A stretch of 64,000 nucleotides of DNA from Rhodospirillaceae bacterium (GTDB taxonomy: Bacteria; Pseudomonadota; Alphaproteobacteria; Thalassobaculales; Thalassobaculaceae): the NCBI GenBank assembly GCA_018401495.1, contig JAGYJX010000015.1, positions 248,001 to 312,000 on the forward strand, in the 5' to 3' direction. Positions 48,284 through 56,875 of the stretch are shown piece after piece; position 1 is the first letter of the stretch, and each line of letters begins with the position of its first letter. The notes under the pieces were generated by a model that was given only the letters and a program-made list of their open reading frames with translations, searched no databases and was not told the DNA's origin. The position numbers and the translations under genes were made by a program.

Positions 48284-49074
48284 ATGAGCCTCGATACCGT
48301 CGACTCCGCCCAGGAACACATTGCGTCCGCTATCTCCGACGAGGTGGTGGTCGAGCTGAACAAGGTGAACAAGTGGTTCGGGAGTTCCATGTCCTGAAGG
48401 ACATCGACCTTACCGTCTACAAGGGTGAGCGGATCGTCATCTGCGGCCCGTCCGGGTCCGGCAAGTCCACCCTGATCCGCTGCATCAACCGACTTGAGGA
48501 GCACCAGAAGGGCGACATCCTGGTCAACGGCGTGACCATGGACACCAACCTCAAGAACATCGATGCGATCCGCCGCGAGGTCGGCATGGTGTTCCAGCAG
48601 TTCAACCTGTTCCCGCACCTGACGGTTCTGGAGAACTGCACGCTAGCGCCGATCTGGGTACGCAACATGCCCAAAGCCGAGGCCGAGAAGGTCGCGATGA
48701 CGCTGCTCGAGCGGGTCAAGATCCCGGAGCAGGCCCTGAAGTATCCGGGCCAGCTCTCCGGTGGCCAGCAGCAGCGCGTGGCGATCGCCCGGTCGCTGGC
48801 GATGAGCCCCAACATCATGCTGTTCGACGAGCCGACGTCGGCGCTCGACCCGGAGATGATCTCCGAGGTGCTCGACGTGATGGTGGGGCTTGCCGAGAGC
48901 GGGATGACCATGCTGGTGGTGACCCACGAGATGGGATTCGCCAAGCGGGTGGCCGACCGTGTGATTTTCATGGACCAGGGCGAGATCGTCGAGCAGAACA
49001 CCCCGGGCGAGTTCTTCAACAACCCGAAGTCGGACCGGACCAAGTTGTTCCTGAGCCAGATCCTGGCACACTGA
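48284..49074 (+). CDS. aapP: General L-amino acid ABC transporter ATPase AapP, frameshifted near 48379
   Basis: The approximately 263-residue ATPase has GPSGSGKST (Walker A), [15 protein letters not shown] (Q loop), [17 protein letters not shown] (signature), [14 protein letters not shown] (Walker B) and VVTHEMGFA (H loop). The N-terminus, [16 protein letters not shown] to NKWFG, is followed by a missing G (GGGG to GGG) at about 48379. ATG at 48284. Last gene of the aap operon. Confidence 0.93.
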
Positions 49075-49122
49075 ACCCGGGTCGGAGGCAGACCGCAGCC
49101 GCGGGGGCGGGGGGCGGTCCGG

Positions 49123-49156
49123 AAGAGGCGCGCTGGCTAGGCTGGCGCGCCTCTTT
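49123..49156 (+). terminator. Rho-independent terminator of the aap operon
   Basis: AAGAGGCGCGC and GCGCGCCTCTT form a perfect 11-bp stem around an 11-nt loop, followed by TTTC. It lies 49 bp after the aapP stop. The paired A and T ends give it a bidirectional look. Confidence 0.75.
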
Positions 49157-49192
49157 CACTCTCGGATGGCGCCTTGGTACTGGAGGCGAGGG

Positions 49193-50262
49193 ATGATCGA
49201 GGCAAGCGGGCCGGGAGTGGCGCTGATCGCCGGTGTGTCCGGGATCGTCGGCCGGGCGGCGGCCGACCGGCTTCTGGCCGACGGCTGGCGGGTGTTGGGC
49301 GTATCGCGCCGTCCGCCGGTTCCGACGATACCGGGGTTGGAGCATTTGCCGGTCGACCTGGCCGACCGCGATGCCGTGCGCGCGGCGATGGCCGCAAGGG
49401 CGGCCGACGCCAGCCACCTGATTTACGCAGGCCGGGCACCCGACCCCGACCCGGCGGTCGAGGCGGCGCGCAACACCGCGATGCTGGTGCATCTCGTCGA
49501 GGGGCTGGAGGCCGCCGGCGCCCCGCTGGCCCACGTGCTTCTGGTGCACGGCTCCAAATGGTACGGCAGCAACCTTGGACCCTACCGGACTCCGGCCGAG
49601 GAGGACGACCCGCGGGTCCCGGGGCCGAGCTTCTACTACGACCAGCAGGACTGGGTGGCCGATCGCGCCCGCCGGGCGGCCTGGAACTGGACCGCGCTGC
49701 GGCCTCACATCCTTGCCGGTTTCTCCCTCGGATACCCGCACAACGCCATGGGTGTGCTCGCCGCCTACGCGGCGCTGGCCCGCCAGCGCGGCGATGCGCT
49801 GACCTTCCCGGGCACACCGGACGCGTTCCACTCGCTGAGCCAGTTCACCGACCTCCGGCTCCTGGTCGACGCGCATGCTCTGGGCGATGACCAGCCCGGC
49901 GGCGGCCGACGACGCCTTCAACGTCATCAACGCCGATTACTTCCGGTGGCGCGATCTCTGGCCGCGCGTCGCCGATTGGTTCGGCATGGCTGCCGGGGGG
50001 GTGGCGACCCGGTCGCTCGCCGAAACCCACCGGGGCGCCGACGATGATTGGCGGCGGCTGGTGATCGGACCATGGGCTTGTCGAGCCGGACGTCGGGCGG
50101 GTCGCGACCTGGGGATATGGCGACTTCATGTTCCGGATCGGCTGGGACGACATGACCTCGACCGTGAAGATCCGCCGCGCCGGCTTCGACCGGGTCTACG
50201 GCAGTTGGGAGAGTGTCCGCGATTCCTTGGAGGCGTACCGGGCGAGGCGAGTGATCCCGTGA
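49193..50262 (+). CDS. PRISE-type short-chain reductase (progesterone 5-beta-reductase/iridoid synthase family), two frameshifts
   Basis: The approximately 355-residue NAD(P)-binding protein has the Rossmann motif AGVSGIVGRAAADRLLADGW near residue 12. HGSKWYGSNLGPYRTPAEED and FYYDQQDWVAD near 150 are PRISE features; the latter carries the conserved Tyr. Frame breaks at about 49885 and 50065 divide it into three pieces; the true C-terminus (YGSWESVRDSLEAYRARRVI) ends at 50262. GGAGG precedes the ATG at 49193. Members reduce enones or other alpha,beta-unsaturated carbonyls; the substrate here is unknown. Confidence 0.8.
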
Positions 50263-50280
50263 ACGTCCGACGAGATCCGG

Positions 50281-51333
50281 TCAGGACAAGGGACGCGGCA
50301 GGGTGGTGACGGTGGCGCTGTCGCCATCGTCCCGCGCCACCCCTGAGGTCCGGCGCTCCGGCAGCGGCAGCCCGACCAGCCTCGGGTCGCGGATCGTTTC
50401 GACGGCCTGCCGAAACGGCTGAAACCCTGCCTTCTGATACCCGCCGAGCGCCCGTGGATGATCGAGGTCGCAGGTGTGAACCCACAGCCGCGCGCACGGA
50501 CCGGCGCTCCACGCCAGGTCGACCACCGCGTCGAGCAGGTAGCGTCCGTAGCCGCGGCCGATGAACTCCGGCGTCAGACCAAAATAGGCGAGTTCGATGG
50601 CGTCGGCGCCGTGGCGGCGGTCGATCTCGCCATAGCCGGCGGGCACGCCGCCGACGTGCAGGACGTAGATCTCGACGGCGGGATCGCTGATCGCTTCCGC
50701 CAGTTCGGCGTCGGATAGCCAGCGCCTGGCTGTCCATGTCCATGGCGTCCCGACGCCGTCGTAGAGCCAGCGGTAAAACCGGACCGTCGGTGGGTTGGCG
50801 CGGATCAGCGCGGTCGGAGTTCCGGCGGGAGCCGGCGCCGTCGGCCGTGTCGGTCGCTCCAGCATCTCCAGCGCGGTGACCACCGTGTCGACCGTCGCCA
50901 GGCCGATGGCGGGGGTGTCCTCGAAGCGCTTGGCGTGCACAACCACCGGTTCCTCGGTCCAGCCAATCGCCAGGTAGAAGCCTTGCACAGCCGTGTTGGT
51001 CCGGCGGATCAACAGCTCGCCCTTGGGCACCCCGCGCCGCTTCAGCCAATTCTCGGCCTCGGCCATCACCGCTTTCCCGAGACCCTGGCCGCGGCGCTCC
51101 GGATCGGTGGCGACGTAGTAGATCCAGCCGCGGTGGCCGTCGTGACCGACCATGACGCTGGCGACGACCTGCCCGTCGTCGTCACCGACGATGACCTCGG
51201 CGTTGGCCACCGAGCGGGCAAAGGCGATGTCGCGCTGCGGATCGTTCCAGGCGACCAGCAGCCCGCAGCGTCGCCAGAGCTCTACCGTGGCCGCCACGTC
51301 GTCATCGCGGATCGGCCGGAACCCGAGGGTCAA
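50281..51333 (-). CDS. Protein with two tandem GNAT acetyltransferase domains
   Basis: About 350 residues with two N-acetyltransferase folds. The first (1-145) has YYVATDPERRGQGLGKAVMA, the acetyl-CoA loop, and resembles YpeA. The second (150-330) has PEFIGRGYGRYLLDAVVDLA and WVHTCDLDHPRAL. The start is unsure: a TTG at 51333 overlaps the sseA stop, and a longer frame begins at ATG 51387 inside sseA. The acceptor is unknown. It is the last gene after cysK and sseA, which suggests an amino-acid or thiol substrate. Confidence 0.8.
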   Translation of the reverse strand: MTLGFRPIRDDDVAATVELWRRCGLLVAWNDPQRDIAFARSVANAEVIVGDDDGQVVASVMVGHDGHRGWIYYVATDPERRGQGLGKAVMAEAENWLKRRGVPKGELLIRRTNTAVQGFYLAIGWTEEPVVVHAKRFEDTPAIGLATVDTVVTALEMLERPTRPTAPAPAGTPTALIRANPPTVRFYRWLYDGVGTPWTWTARRWLSDAELAEAISDPAVEIYVLHVGGVPAGYGEIDRRHGADAIELAYFGLTPEFIGRGYGRYLLDAVVDLAWSAGPCARLWVHTCDLDHPRALGGYQKAGFQPFRQAVETIRDPRLVGLPLPERRTSGVARDDGDSATVTTLPRPLS

Positions 51334-52196
51334 GACGCCGGGCCGGTCTCGACCGGCGTGTCGTCGCGACCGCCCCATTCCGACCACGAGCCGTCATAGA
51401 CCGAGACCGGCGGCCGGCCCAGGCGGTGCGCCGCCAGGGCGATCACGCAGGCAGTCACTCCGGAGCCGCAGGACGCGACTGTCGGCGCCGAAGGGTCGAC
51501 TCCGGCGGCGTCGAACGCCTTCTGGAGCTTGTCGGCCGGCAGCACCGTCTTGGTTGCGGGATCCGAGCAGGGCGGTGAAGGGCAGCGATCGCGAACCCGG
51601 AATGTGCCCGGACCGCATGCCGGCGCGCGGCTCCGGCTCGGCACCCGTGAAGCGGCCGGCGGAACGCGCGTCGAGCACCTGTTCCGCGCGCGTCTCGACA
51701 TTCCGCATGACGTCGTCGCGGCTGCGGACCAGTTCCGGTCGAAAGCCGGCCGTGAAGGAGCCGGGCTCGGGGGCGGTGGTCTCGCCGTCCTCCAGGGGTG
51801 CCCCGCGGCGACCCACGCCGGCAAGCCGCCGTCCAGAACCGCCACCGCGTCGTGCCCGAACAGCCGGAACATCCACCACGTCCGGGCCGCGCTCTGCAGG
51901 CCGTAGACGTCGTAGACGATCACGGTGTCGGTGTTGGAGATCCCGAGCGCCGCGACCTTTTCGGCGAAGCGCTCCGGCGACGGGATCATGTGCGGCAGCG
52001 GGTCGACCGGGTCGCAGATGTCGTCGATGTCGAAGCGGACGGCCCCCGGTATGTGACGCTCCAGGAACTCGGCGCCGGCGTCGCGCCGGGCGGTCGGCAG
52101 GTGGTAGGTGCCGTCGAGAACCTTCACCGACGGATTGCCGAGGTGCTGCGCCAGCCACTCGGTGGACACCAGGCCCTCGGTCGCGGGATCGGTCAT
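51330..52196 (-). CDS. sseA: 3-Mercaptopyruvate/thiosulfate sulfurtransferase, two compensating frameshifts
   Basis: The approximately 288-residue, two-domain rhodanese begins VSTEWLAQHLGNPSVKVLDG and has RHIPGAVRFDIDDICD in the first domain. SCGSGVTACVIALA near the end holds the catalytic Cys of the CG[S/T]G[V/I]T motif, typical of mercaptopyruvate sulfurtransferases. The middle piece (PLEDGETTAPEPGS to ALLGSRNQ) is in another frame; the breaks are at about 51798 and 51557. ATG at 52196 overlaps the cysK stop (ATGA). Confidence 0.88.
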   Translation of the reverse strand: MTDPATEGLVSTEWLAQHLGNPSVKVLDGTYHLPTARRDAGAEFLERHIPGAVRFDIDDICDPVDPLPHMIPSPERFAEKVAALGISNTDTVIVYDVYGLQSAARTWWMFRLFGHDAVAVLDGGLPAWVAAGHPWRTARPPPPSPAPSRPAFDRNWSAAATTSCGMSRRARNRCSTRVPPAASRVPSRSRAPACGPGTFRVRDRCPSPPCSDPATKTVLPADKLQKAFDAAGVDPSAPTVASCGSGVTACVIALAAHRLGRPPVSVYDGSWSEWGGRDDTPVETGPAS

Positions 52197-53207
52197 GCAG
52201 CGTCTCCATCGTCGAGCCAGGCCGGCACCGGCAGGCCCTTGTCCTTCAGGAAGGTCGGGTTGAACAGCTTCGACTGGTAGCGCGTTCCGCCGTCGCACAG
52301 GATGGTGACGATGGTGTGCCCGGGGCCCAGCGCCTCGGCCAGCTTGATGGCGCCCATCACGTTGATCCCGCTGGAGCCGCCGAGGCAGAGGCCTTCGTGC
52401 TTCAGAAGGTCGAAGACAATCGGCAGCATTTCCGCGTCGGTTACCTGGAAGGCCTGGTCGACGGGGGCGCCGTCGAGGTTCCGGGTGATCCGCCCCTGGC
52501 CGATGCCCTCGGTGATCGACGAGCCCTCGGACTTCAGCTCGCCGTGGGCGAAATGGCTGTAGATCGCCGAGCCCATGGGGTCGGCGACGCCGATCACGAT
52601 ATCGCGGTTGCGCTCCTTCAGCGCCATCGCGGTCCCCGCCAGGGTGCCGCCGGTGCCGACCGAACAGATGAAGCCGTCGACCTTGCCGTCGGTCTGCGCC
52701 CAGATCTCCGGACCGGTGGTCCGGTAGTGGCCGTCGCGGTTGGCGGTGTTGTCGAACTGGTTGGCCCAGATCGCGCCGTTCGGCTCGACCTTGTCGAGTT
52801 CCTCGGCGATCCGCTGCGAGACATGGACGTAGTTGCCGGGATCGCGGTACGGCACGGCCGGAACCAGCCGAAGGTCGGCGCCGCACAGCCGCAGCATGTC
52901 CTTCTTTCCTGGCTCTGGGTCTCCGGCATCACGATGACGGTCCGGTAGCCGCGAGCGTTGCCGACCAGCGCCAGGCCGATGCCGGTGTTGCCGGCGGTGC
53001 CCTCGACGATCACCCCGCCGGGCCGCAGCCGCCCCTGGCGTTCGGCGTCCTCGATGATCGCCAGCGCGGCCCGGTCCTTGACCGAACCGCCGGGGTTGAG
53101 GAACTCGGCCTTGCCCAGGATGGTGCAGCCGGTCCGCTCAGAGGCCGCCTTCAGCTTGATCAGGGGGTGTCGCCGACGGTGCCGACGAAGCCGATGCGTA
53201 CGTCCAT
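52193..53207 (-). CDS. cysK: Cysteine synthase, two frameshifts
   Basis: The approximately 338-residue PLP enzyme makes cysteine from O-acetylserine. [20 protein letters not shown] holds the PLP lysine, [20 protein letters not shown] the asparagine loop, and [10 protein letters not shown] the phosphate loop. [15 protein letters not shown] is conserved in the family. Missing bases at about 53162 (C run) and 52908 (A run) interrupt it. ATG at 53207 has GGAG 6 nt upstream; ATG at 53219 in the same frame is an alternative. The PGGGVKDR-like lysine and the coupled sseA suggest a cysteine and sulfane-sulfur operon. Confidence 0.9.
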
Positions 53208-53328
53208 CTCGGTCTCCATGCCTCGCTGGAAGGCTTCGTGTTCGGTGCGGCTCGGAGCCTAGCCGGGGCCGGTGCGCCGATAAAGTGCGACGCCGGGAAC
53301 GATGCCGTGCGCTGGCGCGATAGAGCGC

Positions 53329-53880
53329 TCAGGGGCGGCGTCGGCGTTCCACCGGCCTGACCCCGGCGGCGAGATCGACGAGGCGGGGCGAGAGCAGCCG
53401 GTAATAGGTCTTGTCGCTGCGCAGCAGCGGGCCCATGGCCTCGTAGAAGGCGGTTGCCTTCTCGTTCCACGGGTCGGCGGTCCAGTCGAGCTGGCCGATG
53501 CCGCGCTCGACGCACAGCCGGGCCAATTCCGTCATCAACTGGCGGCCGATGCCGTGCGCGCGCGCCTTGCGGGTGACGAACAGGTCCTGGATGAACACGC
53601 TGGTCTGGCAGTTGGCGACCGCGAAACTGCTCGAGAAAGCCAGAAAGCCGCGGGCCTGGCCGCGCTCCAGCGCCATCAGGATCTCGATCGACGGTGGATC
53701 GGTGAACGCCTTCTCGGCGATGACGTGGGCCATGTAGGACCGCTGATACCGGACCGGCAGCCCATAGAACGCCAGCAGTTCCTGAGAGAGCAGGGCGATC
53801 GCCTCGGCGTCGCCCGGCGTCGCGTGGCGGATCTGAACCGCGGGGGAAACGGCCGCGGTGGCTTCGTCCTCGACCGCCAT
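53329..53880 (-). CDS. GNAT family N-acetyltransferase
   Basis: The 183-residue protein is a single GNAT domain. QDLFVTRKARAHGIGRQLMT (about residues 98-117) contains the acetyl-CoA loop Q/RxxGxG/A, and WNEKATAFYEAMG is the closing strand and helix. It resembles spermidine/glutamate acetyltransferase-like proteins, with no known substrate. It is divergent from the hydrolase-OsmC gene (43 bp between starts). Confidence 0.82.
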   Translation of the reverse strand: MAVEDEATAAVSPAVQIRHATPGDAEAIALLSQELLAFYGLPVRYQRSYMAHVIAEKAFTDPPSIEILMALERGQARGFLAFSSSFAVANCQTSVFIQDLFVTRKARAHGIGRQLMTELARLCVERGIGQLDWTADPWNEKATAFYEAMGPLLRSDKTYYRLLSPRLVDLAAGVRPVERRRRP

Positions 53881-53923
53881 GTGCTAAAAATCCGCCCCAA
53901 CCCACGACTTCATGAGGTCGACG

Positions 53924-55150
53924 ATGGCCGTGCGCAAGGAAAGTGTCAACTTTACGGGCGCGTTGGGCGACACGCTGGCGGCCAGGATCGACCGACCAGT
54001 CGGCGCGGTGCGTGGTTTCGCGCTGTTCGCGCATTGCTTCACCTGCTCCAAGGACCTCGCGGCGGCGCGCCGGATCGCGGATGGCCTCGCCGAGCGCGGC
54101 ATCGCCGTGCTGCGATTCGACTTCACGGGCCTGGGTCACAGCGATGGCGAGTTCGCCAACACCAGCTTCGCCTCCAACATCGACGACCTGGTCGCGGCGG
54201 CCGACTGGATGCGCGTCGAGCACCAGGCGCCGGCGATCCTGATCGGCCACTCCCTTGGGGGCGCGGCGGTTCTGGCGGCGGCGGCTCGGATCCCCGAGGT
54301 CAAGGGGGTGGCGACCATCGGTGCTCCGGCCGACCCGAGCCATGTGGTTCACAACTTCGCCGGGCGGGTCGCCGACATCGAGCGCGACGGCGAGGCCGAG
54401 GTCGAACTGGCCGGGAGGCGCTTCCGGGTCCGGCGGGAGTTCCTCGAGGCGCTCAAGGACCACGCCCTCGAAGCGACGGTCGCCAAGCTGCGCCGCGACC
54501 TGTTGATCTTCCACGCCCCCCTCGACCAGACGGTCGGTATCGACAACGCGACCCTGCTGTTCCGGGCCGCCCGCCACCCGAAGAGCTTCGTGTCGCTCGA
54601 CAAGGCCGACCACCTGCTGACCCGTCCCGAGGATGCCGGGTACGTCGCGGCGGTGCTGTCGGGCTGGGCCGAGCGGCTGGTGCCGACCGTTCAACCGGCG
54701 GCGATCGAGACGACCGCCGGCGAAGTGGTGGTGGTCGATGCCGGCGAGGGACTGTTCCCGCAGTGGATCGCCGCCGGCGACCATCGCTTGCGCGCCGACG
54801 AGCCGGTCGCGGTCGGCGGGACCGACAGCGGGCCGGCCCCCTATGACCTGCTGCTGGCGGCGCTCGGCACCTGCACCAACATGACCATCAAAATGTATGC
54901 CGACCGCAAGGGATGGCGGCTCGACCGGCTGGAGACCCGGTTGCGGCACGATCGCGTTCACGCCGAGGATTGCGCCGATTGCGAGACCCGTGAGGGCATG
55001 GTGGATCGGATCGAGCGGCGGATCGCGCTGGACGGGCCACTGGACGCGACCCAACGCGCCAAGCTGCTGGAGATTGCCGGCAAATGCCCGGTGCATCGGA
55101 CCCTGCACAACCAGATCCGGGTCGTCACCAGCCTCGCGGACGAGGGGTGA
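53924..55150 (+). CDS. Bifunctional alpha/beta hydrolase-OsmC protein
   Basis: The 408-residue protein is a fusion of an alpha/beta hydrolase (1-250) and an OsmC domain (265-405). GHSLGG holds the nucleophile serine, and AHCFTCSKDLAAARRIADGL and FDFTGLGHSDGEF are typical of this architecture. The OsmC part has APYDLLLAALGTCTNMTIKM with the peroxidatic Cys and GKCPVHRTL with the second. It reduces organic hydroperoxides; the role of the hydrolase is unsettled. ATG at 53924 has GAGG 7 nt upstream. sixA follows 4 nt later. Confidence 0.9.
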   Translation: MAVRKESVNFTGALGDTLAARIDRPVGAVRGFALFAHCFTCSKDLAAARRIADGLAERGIAVLRFDFTGLGHSDGEFANTSFASNIDDLVAAADWMRVEHQAPAILIGHSLGGAAVLAAAARIPEVKGVATIGAPADPSHVVHNFAGRVADIERDGEAEVELAGRRFRVRREFLEALKDHALEATVAKLRRDLLIFHAPLDQTVGIDNATLLFRAARHPKSFVSLDKADHLLTRPEDAGYVAAVLSGWAERLVPTVQPAAIETTAGEVVVVDAGEGLFPQWIAAGDHRLRADEPVAVGGTDSGPAPYDLLLAALGTCTNMTIKMYADRKGWRLDRLETRLRHDRVHAEDCADCETREGMVDRIERRIALDGPLDATQRAKLLEIAGKCPVHRTLHNQIRVVTSLADEG

Positions 55151-55154
55151 CCGT

Positions 55155-55673
55155 ATGCCGACGCTTCACCTGCTGCGACACGCCAAGTCCGATTGGGGCG
55201 ATCCGGGCGTCACCGATCACGACCGGCCGTTGTCGGCGCGTGGCGATCGGGCCGCTGCGGATCTTGCCGGCCACTTCCAGCGGACGCGGGTATCGCCGGA
55301 CCTGGTGCTGTGTTCGTCGGCGCGTCGCACGGTCGACACCCTTGCGGCGCTGCGAGCGGTGCTGCCGGCGTCGGCCCGCGTCGAGATTTCCGACGCGCTG
55401 TACGAGGTGGATGGCGGCGCAATCCTGAACCAGTTGCGCCGGCTGCCCGATACGGTCGGGGTGGCGCTGGTGGTCGGTCACAACCCGGGTATGGCAAGCC
55501 TGGCGCAGGCGCTGGCCGGCGTTGCCAGCGACCCGGACGCGGTGCGGTCGGTGGCGACGAAGTACCCCACCGGCGGGTTGGCGACGCTCGAGTTCGAGGG
55601 AAGGTGGCGGGATCTGACGACCGGTTCGGCGCGGCTGACCGGGTTCGTGCGGCCGCGGGACCTGAGAGACTGA
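55155..55673 (+). CDS. SixA-like histidine phosphatase
   Basis: The 172-residue protein has the RHG-type motif LLRHAKSDWGDPGVTDHDRP at residue 6 on, with the catalytic His. SSARRTVDTL holds the second Arg and GHNPGM the second catalytic His. It is of the SixA branch that dephosphorylates phosphohistidine. The ATG lies 4 nt after the hydrolase stop, so both are one transcript. Confidence 0.88.
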   Translation: MPTLHLLRHAKSDWGDPGVTDHDRPLSARGDRAAADLAGHFQRTRVSPDLVLCSSARRTVDTLAALRAVLPASARVEISDALYEVDGGAILNQLRRLPDTVGVALVVGHNPGMASLAQALAGVASDPDAVRSVATKYPTGGLATLEFEGRWRDLTTGSARLTGFVRPRDLRD

Positions 55674-55731
55674 CCGGGGAGGCACAAAGCCGACCGCGGC
55701 AGTCATCTATCCGGGTCGGACACTGTGAAAA

Positions 55732-55806
55732 TGGCTCCCGGGGAGGGACTCGAACCCCCGACCAAGCGGTTAACAGCCGCTCGCTCTACCACTGAGCTAC
55801 CCGGGA
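55732..55806 (-). tRNA. tRNA-Asn (GUU)
   Basis: A 75-nt cloverleaf with acceptor stem TCCCGGG/CCCGGGA, encoded CCA, T arm GGTTCGAGTCC, and anticodon loop CTGTTAAC. It reads asparagine codons. A tRNA-Cys gene lies 82 bp upstream, and the two may be cotranscribed. Confidence 0.96.
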
Positions 55807-55888
55807 CCAGTAAGGCGGCCTCTATAGCGCCGCCCGGGTCCGTTGCGCAACCGCCAATGTCACCGACCGGTCACGCAATTCGGCTCGC

Positions 55889-55962
55889 TGGAGGCCCCGA
55901 CCGGAATCGAACCGATGTACAAGGATTTGCAGTCCTCTGCATAACCACTCTGCCACGGGGCC
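55889..55962 (-). tRNA. tRNA-Cys (GCA)
   Basis: A 74-nt cloverleaf with acceptor stem GGCCCCG/CGGGGCC, encoded TCCA end, T arm GGTTCGATTCC, and anticodon loop CTGCAAA with GCA. It reads cysteine codons. It is upstream of tRNA-Asn on the same strand. Confidence 0.96.
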
Positions 55963-56086
55963 GCCGCCGAGCGAGCCGACCTCTTAGCCGATGGCGGGGT
56001 CTGCGGGCAAGAGGCAGGTGCGCCGGGGAGGGGCGGGAGCGCCGAATCCCGCAGGAACAATTCCGCGCGACGGACAAATCCCTTTC

Positions 56087-56102
56087 CCGACAATTGTGTC
56101 GG
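56087..56102. promoter_or_regulatory. Inverted repeat overlapping the -35 of the pcm promoter
   Basis: CCGACA-ATTG-TGTCGG has perfect 6-bp arms and covers TTGTGT, the proposed -35 box of pcm. An operator here would block RNA polymerase. The regulator is unknown. Confidence 0.4.
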
Positions 56103-56122
56103 GCTGCCGCAATGCCTATAAA
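56094..56122 (+). promoter_or_regulatory. Sigma-70 promoter of pcm-tolC
   Basis: TTGTGT (56094-56099) and TATAAA (56117-56122) are separated by exactly 17 bp. The start codon of pcm follows after 50 bp. It is one of the two clearest sigma-70 matches in the window. Confidence 0.6.
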
Positions 56123-56172
56123 ACCGTGGGCGGGCCGGCACGGCACGACCCCGTTCGCTGCCGAGGGACACG

Positions 56173-56829
56173 ATGGACTACGCGCTCGCTCGCCTCAACA
56201 TGGTCGAAAGCCAGATCCGCACGAACAAGGTCACGGATCCGGGGGTGGTAGGCGCGTTCGAGGGCGTGCCCCGTGAAAACTTCGTCCCCAAGTCCAAGCG
56301 CGGCATCGCCTACGCGGATGAGGCGCTCGATATCGGTTCGGGACGTTACCTGCTCGAACCCATGGTTCTTGCGCGGCTGATCCAGGCCGCGTCGCCGCTT
56401 CCAGGGGACGTCGCCCTGGATGTTGCCTGCGGCACTGGATACGCAACCGCTCTGCTGTCCCGTCTGGTGTCGACGGTGGTCGGTGTCGACGACGCCGCCG
56501 ATCTGGTCGAGCGTGGCAACGGTATCCTCTCGGAGCTCGAGATCGACAACGCTGCCTTGGTGGTCGGCCCGCTGGGCGTGGGCTACGCCAAGCAGGCACC
56601 CTACAACGTCATCCTGGTCAACGGCGCGGTCGAGACCCTGCCGGAGGCGCTGTTCGACCAGCTCGCCGATGGCGGAAGGCTGGTGACGGTCGAGGGTGGG
56701 ACCGTCGTTGGCCCAGGCGTGGCCGTTCTGCACCAGAAGCTCGGTGGGCATGTCGGCAAGCGGATTCTGTTCGACGCCGGCACACCGATGCTGCAAGGCT
56801 TCAAGCGGGTGCCCAGTTTTGTATTTTGA
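56173..56829 (+). CDS. pcm: Protein-L-isoaspartate O-methyltransferase-like protein
   Basis: The 218-residue SAM-dependent enzyme starts YALARLNMVESQIRTNKV, has PRENFVP, YADEALDIG and the SAM motif LDVACGTGYATALLSRLVS near 80. NAAL and VNGAVETLPEALFDQL follow. It lacks the exact GSGTGY of E. coli Pcm (CGTGY here), normal for the alphaproteobacterial branch. It is upstream of tolC, as in many alphaproteobacteria. Confidence 0.85.
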   Translation: MDYALARLNMVESQIRTNKVTDPGVVGAFEGVPRENFVPKSKRGIAYADEALDIGSGRYLLEPMVLARLIQAASPLPGDVALDVACGTGYATALLSRLVSTVVGVDDAADLVERGNGILSELEIDNAALVVGPLGVGYAKQAPYNVILVNGAVETLPEALFDQLADGGRLVTVEGGTVVGPGVAVLHQKLGGHVGKRILFDAGTPMLQGFKRVPSFVF

Positions 56830-56875
56830 GAATTTCGGCATTCTCCATACGTTCATTGCGAAGGGTCCGCTCGTC

